From CAYSEQ01 sp964430475 (GTDB lineage: Bacteria; Patescibacteriota; Microgenomatia; UBA8517), in the NCBI GenBank assembly GCA_964430475.1, contig CAYSEQ010000011.1, positions 1 to 35,417 on the forward strand: a stretch of DNA of 35,417 nt. The letters run 5' to 3'. Under the pieces are notes generated by a model that saw only the letters and a program-made list of their open reading frames with translations, did not search any database and had not been told where the DNA came from. Numbering within the stretch: position 1 is the first letter of the stretch; each line of letters begins with the position of its first letter. Positions 1-7,914 of this stretch are shown piece by piece. A program made the position numbers and the translations under genes.

Positions 1-430
1 TGGGGCTTGGAATTAAAATCAAGAAGCAAGAAGATAGAATCTAGAATCAAGAATTAAGAATCAAGAATTTTTAATCATTAATCATTAACCATTAAATTCT
101 TTTTTGAAAATTTGGATTTTGAGAATTCCAATTTATTTAGGATTTAGCTTGTCTCCCGCCTAGGCAGAAATTTAGGATTTCTTAATCATCAACCATTAAC
201 CATCAATCATTAACCATTAATAATTGTTTGGAATTTGTTTAGAATTTAGAGATTAGAATTTAGGATTTAAAAATTTGTTATTTGTTATTTGTAATTTGTT
301 ATTTATTTGTGTTTTGTGCTTTGTAATTTGAGATTTGAAATTGTTTAGAATCTAGAATTTTAGATTTGGAATTTTTTATCTTTGTCGTGTCTTACATCAA
401 AATTTTAGAATTAACGACTTTGGACTTTTA
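1..430. repeat. Left copy of a long inverted repeat, low-complexity
   Basis: Non-coding AT-rich tract built from short related words (AATCAAGAA, TTAACCATTAA, TTTGTTATTTG, GAATTTAGG). Positions about 230-430 are almost identical to the reverse complement of 9832-10035; I see about one mismatch in 200 bases. Positions about 17-65 match the reverse complement of the far end of that copy. The left copy carries about 165 extra bases (roughly 66-228), rich in TTAACCATTAA words, that the right copy lacks. It may extend beyond the window start. No ORF is credible here. It lies just downstream of the MazG-like gene. Confidence 0.85.
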
Positions 431-444
431 ACTTGCATTAACCA

Positions 445-823
445 TTATTCGGTCTTTTTACTGCGGTACTTTCTTTTGATACGCCAATAATCCTTTGGAT
501 CATCCTTTTTGGCAAAAAGGTCTGCTGGGTATTTTTTGGAAATATAATCCACTTTTTTCTTAACCGCTTTTGAGATATCAATATTATTAGAAACTGCGAA
601 AAAAAGACAATAGATAACAATATCTGCTAATTCGCTTTCCAAATTATCTCTATCTTCCTCTTTATAATCATCCCACTGAAAATGCTCCAATAGCTCAGCT
701 GCTTCTATGGCAATTGAGACAGCAAGGTTCTTTGGAGTATGATGTTTACCCCAATTTCGTTCAAGGCGGAATTTTTCTACTAAATTTTTTTAGATCCTGA
801 ATTGTTGATTTTTTATCGTTCAC
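445..823 (-). CDS. MazG-like nucleotide pyrophosphohydrolase, frameshifted near the N terminus
   Basis: All-alpha NTP pyrophosphohydrolase of the compact MazG/RS21-C6 type, expected to hydrolyse non-canonical or surplus (d)NTPs to monophosphates in the cytosol. Reading the minus strand gives a complete family core: NWGKHHTPKNLA, then EAAELLEHFQW, then ELADIVIY, which are the acidic metal-binding helices. The terminal part is DYWRIKRKYR. A GTG at 821-823 starts an N-terminal segment reading roughly NDKKSTIQDLK. That segment is joined to the core only if one base is removed from the run of seven T (plus strand) at 785-791; as written, a TAA stops the core frame there. Without the shift the first usable start is a TTG at 690, which would lose the first acidic helix. 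Either a true frameshift, a sequencing error in the homopolymer, or a slippage site. Stop at 445-447. Confidence 0.75.
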
Positions 824-932
824 AATTTTATCTAATTACACTTCAACTACCAGCTTAAAAACTTGAAATTTATTAAGGGAAAACTTTATTCAAACAATTT
901 CTTTAAATCTCGAGAAAAAAATAAAGTCTCTT

Positions 933-1172
933 TTACTGCTCTTCTCTAGTCTGCATTCCTAAAAGCCAAAGCACTGCCTCCTTTCTATATCGTCTGTCGC
1001 CTCTTGAATTTATGCGAATTGCTGGAAGTTTTCCCCTCTTTCCCCACCTTTTTATTGTAAGTGGAGAAACTCTCAAAATCTCTGCTACCTCTTTTACGGT
1101 AAGCAAATCAGGAAGATCATCTAAACGAAGTTTTCTCTTCTTTCTTTTTCTCCTAATAATCTCACCGCTCAT
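933..1172 (-). CDS. Small helix-turn-helix DNA-binding protein (MerR/excisionase type)
   Basis: A 79-residue protein with a strongly basic N terminus (RRKRKKRK, residues 7-14), then a winged-HTH core: LLTVKEVAEILRVSPLTIKRW (about 23-43) is the helix-turn-helix, and GKLPAIRINSRGDRRYR is the wing, followed by a short helix. This is the layout of the HTH_17/excisionase and MerR-like families, which bind DNA as small recombination directionality factors or as regulators. No recombinase gene is next to it, so a regulatory or nucoid role is as likely as excision. The core resembles the N terminus of the large surface protein at 33227. The start is an ATG. Function and targets are unknown. Confidence 0.75.
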   Translation of the reverse strand: MSGEIIRRKRKKRKLRLDDLPDLLTVKEVAEILRVSPLTIKRWGKRGKLPAIRINSRGDRRYRKEAVLWLLGMQTREEQ

Positions 1173-1342
1173 TTTTTATATTTTTAATTATTTTGATATA
1201 GTTTTGAAGCTGAATATCGATCTTACTTAATCACAAGGTATCAAAAGCAAACAATTATGTCAATAGCCAGTTAGAAAGATGAAATACCAACCTTTCTACT
1301 TATCTTAAGTCCATTCGCAACTAATTTCAATTCCCTAAACCC

Positions 1343-2236
1343 TTAATCAGAAATTAACTTCTTCCAAAAAACCCTCAAGGGAAAATCTATTATTGCAACT
1401 TTTATCCTCGCGAAGTTTTGTGAACCAGTTAAAAGTCTCCATAACCATTCTAACCCTCTATCCAATATCCATTGAGGCGGCAATACTTTCTCTCCCGAGA
1501 TATAATCGAAAGTACCGCCAACTACCATAATAACTCCAGCAATTATATTTTTTCTCCAGCGGTACACCCACTTCTCCTGTTTTGGCGCACCAAATCCCAC
1601 AAACAAAAGATGGGGTTTAACTTCATTTATCTTATCTAAAACCTTTTTTTCAATTTCCTTATCTTCGCTAGAGAGAGGATTGGCATCGTTATCCAAATTA
1701 GGTCCACTTAGTGAAAAGATTTTCAAATTTTTATACTCTTTTTCAAGAGCTTTTTGCGCCTTCTGAGCACTGCCCTTTTTATCCCCAAGTAAAAATACCC
1801 TATAATTTTTCTGTGAGGCAATCTTTATTAACTTCAAAAAAAATTCCCTTCCGCGGATTACCTTAATTTCTTTTTCAAGCCATGGTCTATCAAAAATAAT
1901 TGAAAATGCAACACCCAATCCTTGTGCAAAATAAACAAAGGGTCTTAGCAAAAAATTTTTATTTTTAGGGAGTTTAAAAAACTTATAAGAAGCAATAACC
2001 CCCACCCCATCAGCTAAAGAAATATCTGCCAAGTTAAGTACTTTTGCAAATACATCATCTGTCTGTGCCCTTACTATCTGTTCTGGGTTTGGGGTAACTA
2101 TAAATAGCGCGTGGGAAAAGCTTCTCCTACCAAATCTTTCCAAATTTAACTCAATTTCGCTTAGCACTTTATCCTCCGGTCTGCTATCAACCCTCACGCC
2201 CAATATTCTCTCGTATATACCACCTTTTTCAGCCAT
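1343..2236 (-). CDS. WecG/TagA/CpsF-family glycosyltransferase
   Basis: Family GT26 enzyme, expected to transfer a sugar (typically N-acetylmannosamine or its uronic acid) from a UDP-sugar to a lipid-linked acceptor at the inner membrane face for cell-surface glycopolymer synthesis. The 297 residues show the family blocks: FIVTPNPEQIV (about 46-55), SLADGVGV (73-80), a nucleotide-binding-like VFLLGDKKGSAQ (147-158), and FVGFGAPKQEKW (212-223), followed by GGTFDYISGE and a basic C-terminal region (LEWLWRLL) thought to mediate membrane association. Length is slightly above the usual 240-260. The acceptor cannot be told from the window because no other polysaccharide gene is adjacent. ATG start; neighbours are on the same strand but separated by long gaps. 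Confidence 0.9.
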   Translation of the reverse strand: MAEKGGIYERILGVRVDSRPEDKVLSEIELNLERFGRRSFSHALFIVTPNPEQIVRAQTDDVFAKVLNLADISLADGVGVIASYKFFKLPKNKNFLLRPFVYFAQGLGVAFSIIFDRPWLEKEIKVIRGREFFLKLIKIASQKNYRVFLLGDKKGSAQKAQKALEKEYKNLKIFSLSGPNLDNDANPLSSEDKEIEKKVLDKINEVKPHLLFVGFGAPKQEKWVYRWRKNIIAGVIMVVGGTFDYISGEKVLPPQWILDRGLEWLWRLLTGSQNFARIKVAIIDFPLRVFWKKLISD

Positions 2237-2704
2237 ATCTAAAAATAAAATTTAATCCAAAAATGTCTTATAGGATAATCCTTTTAGACCAAAATTCATT
2301 TTTCCTTTCAAACGAATTCTTTTAAGTTCAAAAATTTTTAAAAATATTCAAATAAAATGCTAAAAATAAATACCCTATATTTTAAAAAATTATTTTTAGA
2401 TCTTTTCGCTAACTCGCTTAAAACGATACCAAATAACTAAATTACTATAAGAAAATATTTTTATTTTGTTACTTTTAAAAAATTAACATTTTGAACAAAA
2501 TTTGTCTATAAATTTTATCCCGTAAATTTGTTAATTATCCTCAGATTCTCAACAAAATTCTTAATTTAGATCATACTTACTATCGGATATTATCTTTTTG
2601 AAACAATGCTTTTACTTTTAAAAATTTCTTTCCCAAATTTTCGTTTTTCTTTCAATAAATCCAAACAAAATTATGTACCTATAGTATTTAAACCCGACGA
2701 CCTT
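2237..2704. other. AT-rich intergenic region without a gene
   Basis: About 470 bases between the glycosyltransferase start and the mreB stop. It is very AT-rich with many A and T runs and no ORF that looks like a protein. The promoter of the glycosyltransferase and the end of the mreB transcript should lie here. I see no strong hairpin and no clear consensus promoter. Confidence 0.5.
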
Positions 2705-3712
2705 TTATCTTTTGGTGGTTATGCTCCTTTTCCAAAGCTCTATATTCTCCAAGGCCAAACCTGTACCCCTAACAACACAAAGCATTGGATCTTCAGCAAC
2801 ATGCGCTGGCACTCCTGTTTCTTCCGTTAAGAGTTTATCCAAATTCCGCAAGAGTGAAGTGCCACCACTCATTACAATCCCTTTATCTATTATATCTGCG
2901 GCAAGCTCAGGAGGGGTATCCTCCAAAACGCCTTTTACAGCAGAAATTATTTGATTGAGAGTAGGTCTTATTGCTTCTGTAATCTCACTTGAGGTTATCA
3001 CCAAACTTCTTGGCAATCCAAAGATCAAATCTCTTCCTGAAATTTCCCACTTTTCCTCTTTTTCAAGAGGAATTGCAGAACCCACTTTTATCTTTATCTC
3101 CTCGGCTGTTTGATCACCAACAATAAGATTTTCTTTTTTCCTCAAATACTCCTGGATTGCCTCATCAATTTTATTCCCTGCTACCCTGACTGATTTATGA
3201 ACCACTACCCCACCCAAAGAAATAACCGCAGCCTCAGTACTTCCACCTCCGATATCCACAATCATGTGTCCTGACGCAGCAGATACGGGAATTCCTGCAC
3301 CAATCGCTGCAGCAAGAGGCTCATCAATTAAATAGGCGTGTGCAGCCCCTGCTGCAAGTGTTGCATCAAGCGCTGCCCTCCTCTCAACCTGCGTACAACC
3401 CGCCGGTACACAAATCATCACATCTGGGCGAAAGATTTGGAATCTACCTGTAACCTTTCCAATGAAGTACCTAAGCATTGCCTCGGTTGTTTGATAGTCC
3501 GCAATCACACCGTCCCTCATTGGTCTTGACGCAATCAAGCTTTCGGGCGTCCTCCCGAGCATTTGTTTTGCCTCCTCCCCTATTGCTAAAACCCGATTAT
3601 CTTCTGTGGAAACTGCCACAACAGTAGGTTCGTTAACCAAAATCCCCTCTCCTGCAACCCAAACCAAAGTGTTGGCAGTTCCCAAATCGATAGCGATTCG
3701 TTTTCTTAACAT
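2705..3712 (-). CDS. Rod-shape-determining actin homologue MreB
   Basis: Cytoskeletal ATPase that forms membrane-bound filaments and guides lateral peptidoglycan synthesis. The 335-residue protein has the actin-fold signatures: phosphate-1 loop DLGTANT (9-15), NEPTVVAV (28-34), the catalytic glutamate in LIDEPLAAAIG (E131), phosphate-2 loop DIGGGST (153-159) and the C-terminal adenosine loop MSGGTSLLRNL. Length is normal. The gene stands alone: no mreC, mreD, rodA or pbp2 follows in the window. It is divergent from the PEGA-domain gene across about 150 bases. ATG start immediately before the N-terminal strand, as usual for MreB. Confidence 0.95.
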   Translation of the reverse strand: MLRKRIAIDLGTANTLVWVAGEGILVNEPTVVAVSTEDNRVLAIGEEAKQMLGRTPESLIASRPMRDGVIADYQTTEAMLRYFIGKVTGRFQIFRPDVMICVPAGCTQVERRAALDATLAAGAAHAYLIDEPLAAAIGAGIPVSAASGHMIVDIGGGSTEAAVISLGGVVVHKSVRVAGNKIDEAIQEYLRKKENLIVGDQTAEEIKIKVGSAIPLEKEEKWEISGRDLIFGLPRSLVITSSEITEAIRPTLNQIISAVKGVLEDTPPELAADIIDKGIVMSGGTSLLRNLDKLLTEETGVPAHVAEDPMLCVVRGTGLALENIELWKRSITTKR

Positions 3713-3847
3713 AAAGTGTTCTTTCTACATTCTAAATTACACAAATTTTTATAACCTAAAATAATATCTTCAAATTTCAAAACCTTTCTTCGCCATTATA
3801 TTTAGCATTTGCAAATTCAACAAGAGGAAAAGAAGAAAAATATAAGA

Positions 3848-3853
3848 TATAAT
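3848..3853 (+). promoter_or_regulatory. Candidate -10 box just before the PEGA-domain gene
   Basis: A perfect TATAAT ends six bases before the ATG at 3860, so transcription would begin at or beside the start codon (leaderless mRNA). No convincing -35 hexamer is at the right spacing, so this is tentative. Confidence 0.4.
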
Positions 3854-3859
3854 AAAACG

Positions 3860-5113
3860 ATGGCCAAAATAAGGCTTTTACTTTTACTTCTCACATTTCT
3901 AGTAGTTGGGGTTGGAGGCACTTTGCTTTTTTTGTACGCTAAAGGCTTCAGATTGAATACAAATACATTAGAAATCTCGGAAAGTGGGCTTTTAGTGATC
4001 AAATCCAACCCAGACGGTGCTTCAATCTTTATAAATGGTGAGTTAAAAACTGCTACAAACGCTACCCTCTCACTCCCTCCCCAATCATACGATGTATTGG
4101 TTAAAAAAGAAGGCTATTTAGAATGGAAAAAAAGACTTGAAGTAAAAGCAGGTGAAGTCACTGAAGCGACCGCACATCTTTTCAGAGTAGCACCTTCTCT
4201 TTCTGCAATAACATTCTCGGGAGTGACAAAGATTGTCCCCTCTTTTGATTCGTCTAAAATTGCCTTCAGCGTCCCTCCAGACATCAACCCTGATGCTAGC
4301 GGTCTTTGGGTCATGGAAATCGTAGATCTACCGTTAGGATTTTCCAGAGAACCCAGAAAAATCACTGATGGAAATCTCAAAGATGCTGATTTTATCTGGT
4401 CACCGGATGGGAGACAAATACTTCTTAAGACACAAAGGGGAATATTTCTTCTTGATGCCTCAACTTTCACGCCTCAAGGCCAACTCATAAATGTGGCAAA
4501 TTCCTTAAATTCAATTCTCACAAGTTGGGACAGTGAGAGAGATAAAAAACTAAATGCTCAGCTTAAAAAACTCCCGGAAGAACTTGCGAATATTTTGCAA
4601 AAACGCAGTTCAAAAATTGTATTTTCTCCGGATGAGGACATGGTTCTTTACCAAGCATCCTCTTCAGCAACTATACCCGAAGGTCTTATAAAACCTCTAC
4701 CTGGTGCATCAACGCAAAAACAGGAAAGAGATATCAAAAAGGATAGAACATATATTTACGATATCAAAGAAGATCGAAATTTCTTTATTACTGAAGGAGA
4801 TGTAGAACTAAATGGCTGGATTGACTATCAGGAAATTATCCAAAGTTGGAGCAAGCCTTTGGCGCCTACGCCTAAAACCCAAAAAATTCCAAGAAGCCTA
4901 TCTTGGTATCCGTCCTCAAGACATGTAATCTTGGCTGAGGAATCAAAAGTCACTTTAATGGATTACGATGGAACAAATAGACAAATAGTATATTCAGGTA
5001 GCTTCATTGCTCCCCATACCTACCCCACTCTAAGCACAGACCGTCTGATAATCTTAACGAATTTCGGTTCAAACTCTACAGTACCAAACCTCTATTCTTT
5101 GAGCATCAAATAA
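3860..5113 (+). CDS. Membrane-anchored PEGA-domain protein with a beta-propeller-like region
   Basis: A 417-residue protein from the ATG at 3860; an in-frame TTG at 3809 would add 17 charged residues before the membrane helix and overlaps the likely -10 box, so I prefer the ATG. A hydrophobic helix (about 5-31) anchors it, followed by a PEGA domain (about 40-107; VIKSNPDGASIFING, PPQSYDVLVKKEGYL), a small beta-fold common in surface-layer-like proteins. The rest has TolB/WD-like repeats: FSVPPD, FIWSPDGRQILLKT, IVFSPDEDMVLYQ, LSWYPSSRHVILAEE. The family is frequent in Patescibacteria and is thought to act outside the membrane, but no precise function is known. It is divergent from mreB. Confidence 0.8.
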   Translation: MAKIRLLLLLLTFLVVGVGGTLLFLYAKGFRLNTNTLEISESGLLVIKSNPDGASIFINGELKTATNATLSLPPQSYDVLVKKEGYLEWKKRLEVKAGEVTEATAHLFRVAPSLSAITFSGVTKIVPSFDSSKIAFSVPPDINPDASGLWVMEIVDLPLGFSREPRKITDGNLKDADFIWSPDGRQILLKTQRGIFLLDASTFTPQGQLINVANSLNSILTSWDSERDKKLNAQLKKLPEELANILQKRSSKIVFSPDEDMVLYQASSSATIPEGLIKPLPGASTQKQERDIKKDRTYIYDIKEDRNFFITEGDVELNGWIDYQEIIQSWSKPLAPTPKTQKIPRSLSWYPSSRHVILAEESKVTLMDYDGTNRQIVYSGSFIAPHTYPTLSTDRLIILTNFGSNSTVPNLYSLSIK

Positions 5114-5159
5114 AAATCTTTTAACCACTCTTAGGTTTCAATAAAAAAATATGTTAGAA

Positions 5160-5165
5160 TATAAT
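5160..5165 (+). promoter_or_regulatory. Candidate -10 box abutting tRNA-Arg
   Basis: TATAAT ends four bases before the first base of the mature tRNA at 5170, so a transcript starting five bases downstream would have no 5' leader. The -35 region (TTTCAA at 5136-5141, spacer 18) is weak. Confidence 0.4.
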
Positions 5166-5169
5166 TTAA

Positions 5170-5241
5170 GCTCCCATAGCTTAATGGATAGAGCAGACCC
5201 GTCCTAAGGGTAAGATGGGGGTTCAATTCCCTCTGGGAGCA
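5170..5241 (+). tRNA. tRNA-Arg (anticodon CCT)
   Basis: Folds as a complete cloverleaf: 7-bp acceptor stem GCTCCCA/TGGGAGC, D arm GCTT/GAGC, anticodon loop GTCCTAA with CCT at positions 34-36, and T arm GGGGG/CCCTC with loop TTCAATT. The outermost anticodon-stem pair is a G-A mismatch. The discriminator is A at 5241 and the 3' CCA is not encoded. It reads the AGG codon. Confidence 0.93.
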
Positions 5242-5282
5242 CAAGGATAGTTAGAAACTTCTGAAAAAAAGAAGTACTTAGC

Positions 5283-5591
5283 TTATTCTTCAAAATAAAC
5301 TCCCGGAGATCGGTAAATCACTATTCTCGGATTCTGATTCTTACCGAAAGGATTAGAAGTTTCCGAAGGGTTGTTTTCATCTCTTCTTTGTCTTTGTAAA
5401 TAATGGTAGCAATTGTTTAGTTTCTTAAATGCCTCTTCTTTTCTTTTGCGTTCCTCCCCTACCAAATTAGGGTTTGCATCGGGATGAAGACTTTTTGCCT
5501 GAGCCCAATAGATTTCTTTAATTTCTTTCAAGGATGGATTATTTCCGAGACTGCCAAAAGGGCAACAGACTTTATTACATCGATGTTCCAT
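5283..5591 (-). CDS. Small J-domain (DnaJ-like) protein
   Basis: A 102-residue protein that is essentially one J domain. SLKEIKEIYWAQAKSLHPD gives helix II and the diagnostic HPD tripeptide (36-38), followed by a basic helix III with AFKKLNNCYHYL. J domains stimulate the ATPase of Hsp70/DnaK. The zinc-finger and C-terminal substrate domains of full DnaJ are missing, so this is a class III co-chaperone or a degenerate relative. The N terminus has three cysteines (5, 9, 10) of unknown meaning, and the C terminus (NQNPRIVIYRSPGVYFEE) is not part of the domain. It is near rsmI on the same strand with about 70 bases between them. Confidence 0.8.
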   Translation of the reverse strand: MEHRCNKVCCPFGSLGNNPSLKEIKEIYWAQAKSLHPDANPNLVGEERKRKEEAFKKLNNCYHYLQRQRRDENNPSETSNPFGKNQNPRIVIYRSPGVYFEE

Positions 5592-5661
5592 GAATTATTG
5601 TAAATAAAAAAGCCCATAACAATCAAGGTACTTTTAGTAAATTTTGGCCCAAAAGAAGTTA

Positions 5662-6333
5662 TCAAATACTCACCACTACCACAATTTCCCCCTTAATGTT
5701 TTTGCTACTCAAATTTTTTGTTACCTCACTAATTGTCCCCCTATAGTACGACTCGTGAATCTTAGTAAGCTCCCTTCCAACAAAAACACGCGTGTTACTT
5801 CCAAAGAATTTTTCTAGCGTCTCTAAGGTCTTCAAAATCCTTCGGGGAGACTCATAAAAACAAAATGTTATTTTACCTTTCTTTATCCAGTCAAAAAGTT
5901 TAGTTAACTTTTTCTTAGGTAAAAATCCCAAAAATAAAAATCTATTGGTATTAAAGCCACACACCGAAAGCGCAGTTGTAATCGCCGAAGCCCCAGGTAT
6001 GGGAATAATTTTTATCTCAGGATTGAATGAAAGTAAAAAGTTGATAAGTTCATTGCCCGGATCAGAAATTCCCGGCGTTCCTGCATCGCAAACTAAAGCG
6101 ATTTCTTTTCCCTCCATAAGATAATTTAAGACTTCAAACCTTCTTTTATCCCCTGAATGTTGGAAATAGCTCAAAGTAGGTACTTTTATATCGTAGTGAT
6201 TCAATAATTTCGTCGTCTCTCGGGTGTCTTCAGCTAAAATTAAATCAACATTTCTTAAGACCTTTAATGCTCTTAAGCTAATATCCTCTAAATTCCCTAT
6301 CGGCGTTGCAACAACATAAAAATTTCCTGGCAT
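5662..6333 (-). CDS. 16S rRNA (cytidine-1402-2'-O)-methyltransferase RsmI
   Basis: SAM-dependent tetrapyrrole-methylase-fold enzyme that methylates the ribose of C1402 in the ribosomal P site of 16S rRNA. The sequence opens with FYVVATPIGNLEDISLRA (5-22), has AEDTRETTKLL (35-45) and the SAM-contact loop VCDAGTPGISDPG (about 81-93), then IPGASAITTALSVCG and FYESPRRILKTL, all diagnostic. The 223 residues are shorter than the about 285 of E. coli RsmI because the C-terminal extension is missing, as is common in reduced genomes. ATG start. It is divergent from tRNA-Pro. Confidence 0.95.
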   Translation of the reverse strand: MPGNFYVVATPIGNLEDISLRALKVLRNVDLILAEDTRETTKLLNHYDIKVPTLSYFQHSGDKRRFEVLNYLMEGKEIALVCDAGTPGISDPGNELINFLLSFNPEIKIIPIPGASAITTALSVCGFNTNRFLFLGFLPKKKLTKLFDWIKKGKITFCFYESPRRILKTLETLEKFFGSNTRVFVGRELTKIHESYYRGTISEVTKNLSSKNIKGEIVVVVSI

Positions 6334-6443
6334 TTTAAAAAGATTTAAGATGCTTTTAATAAAATTTATTAAAAAAGCAATATCTGTTAAAATTATACAG
6401 GATTAAGGTCGGAATCTTGATACCTTATCTAGCCTACCCTTAA

Positions 6444-6518
6444 CGGAGAGTAGGTCATCGGTAGACCGCTCGGTTCGGGACCGAGAGGCACCGGGTTCAA
6501 TTCCCGGCTCTCCGACCA
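6444..6518 (+). tRNA. tRNA-Pro (anticodon CGG), 3' CCA encoded
   Basis: Cloverleaf with acceptor stem CGGAGAG/CTCTCCG, D arm GGTC/GACC, anticodon stem CTCGG/CCGAG with loop TTCGGGA (CGG anticodon) and T arm CCGGG/CCCGG with loop TTCAATT. Discriminator A at 6515 is followed by an encoded CCA (6516-6518), unlike tRNA-Arg at 5170. Confidence 0.94.
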
Positions 6519-6595
6519 AACAAATGCTTTAAATCCCAAAGTTATTTTCAGAAAAGAAATACTATAGATTCTTCCATTAAATCCAACAAGTAAAC

Positions 6596-6623
6596 TTGAC
6601 AGTATTTACCCAAGGAGTATAAT
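6596..6623 (+). promoter_or_regulatory. Consensus sigma-70-type promoter
   Basis: TTGACA at 6596-6601 and TATAAT at 6618-6623, both perfect, with a 16-base spacer. Start of transcription is expected near 6630, about 22 bases before the ATG at 6652. This is the strongest promoter I can see in the window and it drives the unknown gene plus lytic transglycosylase pair. Confidence 0.85.
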
Positions 6624-6651
6624 ACCTATAGTTATTTTATTATTACCTTAA

Positions 6652-7914
6652 ATGGAGAGGGAAAATATATTCTCAAAATTAAAAGGACCCTTCAAGCGCC
6701 AAGAAGAACCAGAGATAACTCTTCCACCGCTTGATCCAGAAATACTCTCGTTAGTACAAGGCTTAGGGAAACGTTTTGACCAAATATTGTCAAGAGCACT
6801 TGGGGAAACTAGATTGCATGTAGAAAGACTTCAGGAAGCTAAGTTAGGAACTCCGATTGGACAGGAATTCGTGGTTAAAAAAAAAGTTTTAGATCGTCAT
6901 CCAACTGAAGCTAATCTCTTTGCCGCACTTGCTGGCTATACAGACAGTGAATTTCAAAAATTAGATATTATCATGCAGTATTTAGGCGAACTTTTTGCTG
7001 AAAGATTTAATATCAAAAACGCTCAGAGATTTGTAAGTGAGATGAAGAAAGTTTTTGACCCTCAAAAAGAAGAGTCTTTCTGGGAAAAACTATTAGAAAA
7101 GCTAGGAATCAAAGAAAGTATAGATCAGATTTATTCAAAAGTGACAGGAAACGCAGAAATTAGAAATAAAACACTTGAGGCAGTAGCTAACCCAAGAAAT
7201 CCACTTTTGGGTCAGGCGTTGGTAACAGGAATTGGCGCTTTACTCGATACTGCAATTGCAACTCAAGAAAAAGTAGAAGGGTTAGACAGAGAAATATCAA
7301 AAAATGTACGCAATTTAAATCGATCAGGCAGTGAAACAGTAAAAGCGATTGTAAATCAAGGCAAAGTATTGGAAGAATTTAGAAAAATTCAAGAACAAGT
7401 AGAAAACTCTCCCTTGACGCCGGATAGAATAGCTAGTTCAGAAATACTTTCAAACCCAACCTTGGACGAAAAAATATCGGAACTTAATGGAGGCCAAATA
7501 GATGAAGAAGACATAAAAAAGTATGTCCAAGATATAACAAATTACTATCATCTTGCGAGGGATGCACAAACAGCAATAACCGAGGCTCTAAAAAGTACAC
7601 TTAAAACAACTACACAAGGCGAGAGGATAAAACTCTGGATAGCGGGAAGAAACATTCTAGCTGATTATATGACAGAAAGCCTAAGACAATCAATGTTCTT
7701 AACTCTACTATATATCAAATTAAGAGCCCTAATGCTTCAGACAATGTATGACATTGCCCAAACTAAAAATGCAACAGCAAGAGGAGAAATTATAAGAAAA
7801 GTTCAAGAAGAAGCAGAAAATCTAAGACAGAATCTTTACCGAGAGATTTCAAATATGAGCTTAGGTGTTGATGATGAAAACCGATCTTCACTTGAACTTA
7901 ACTCTACGAATTAA
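6652..7914 (+). CDS. Uncharacterised 420-residue helical protein, coupled to a lytic transglycosylase
   Basis: I do not recognise this family. The 420 residues are highly charged and predicted mostly alpha-helical, with no signal peptide and no clear membrane segment, so it should be cytoplasmic or peripheral. Visible blocks are an acidic-proline N terminus (EEPEITLPPLDPEIL), a middle stretch with GNAEIRNKTLEAVANPRNPLLGQALVTGIGALLDTAIATQ cut into two amphipathic segments, and a C-terminal part (about 300-410) rich in Glu, Arg and Gln that could form coiled coil. It has a perfect promoter and its TAA stop overlaps the next ATG by one base, so it is translated together with the transglycosylase and probably works with it at the envelope. 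No recognisable Shine-Dalgarno site precedes its ATG. Confidence 0.7.
   Translation: MERENIFSKLKGPFKRQEEPEITLPPLDPEILSLVQGLGKRFDQILSRALGETRLHVERLQEAKLGTPIGQEFVVKKKVLDRHPTEANLFAALAGYTDSEFQKLDIIMQYLGELFAERFNIKNAQRFVSEMKKVFDPQKEESFWEKLLEKLGIKESIDQIYSKVTGNAEIRNKTLEAVANPRNPLLGQALVTGIGALLDTAIATQEKVEGLDREISKNVRNLNRSGSETVKAIVNQGKVLEEFRKIQEQVENSPLTPDRIASSEILSNPTLDEKISELNGGQIDEEDIKKYVQDITNYYHLARDAQTAITEALKSTLKTTTQGERIKLWIAGRNILADYMTESLRQSMFLTLLYIKLRALMLQTMYDIAQTKNATARGEIIRKVQEEAENLRQNLYREISNMSLGVDDENRSSLELNSTN

Noticed and set aside
1..430. CRISPR array in the repetitive tract
   Set aside because: The repeats are short, degenerate and lack regular spacers; no cas gene is in the window.
2606..2830. Plus-strand ORF overlapping the 3' end of mreB
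   Set aside because: Most of it is antisense to a clearly real gene and its sequence has no protein-like pattern.
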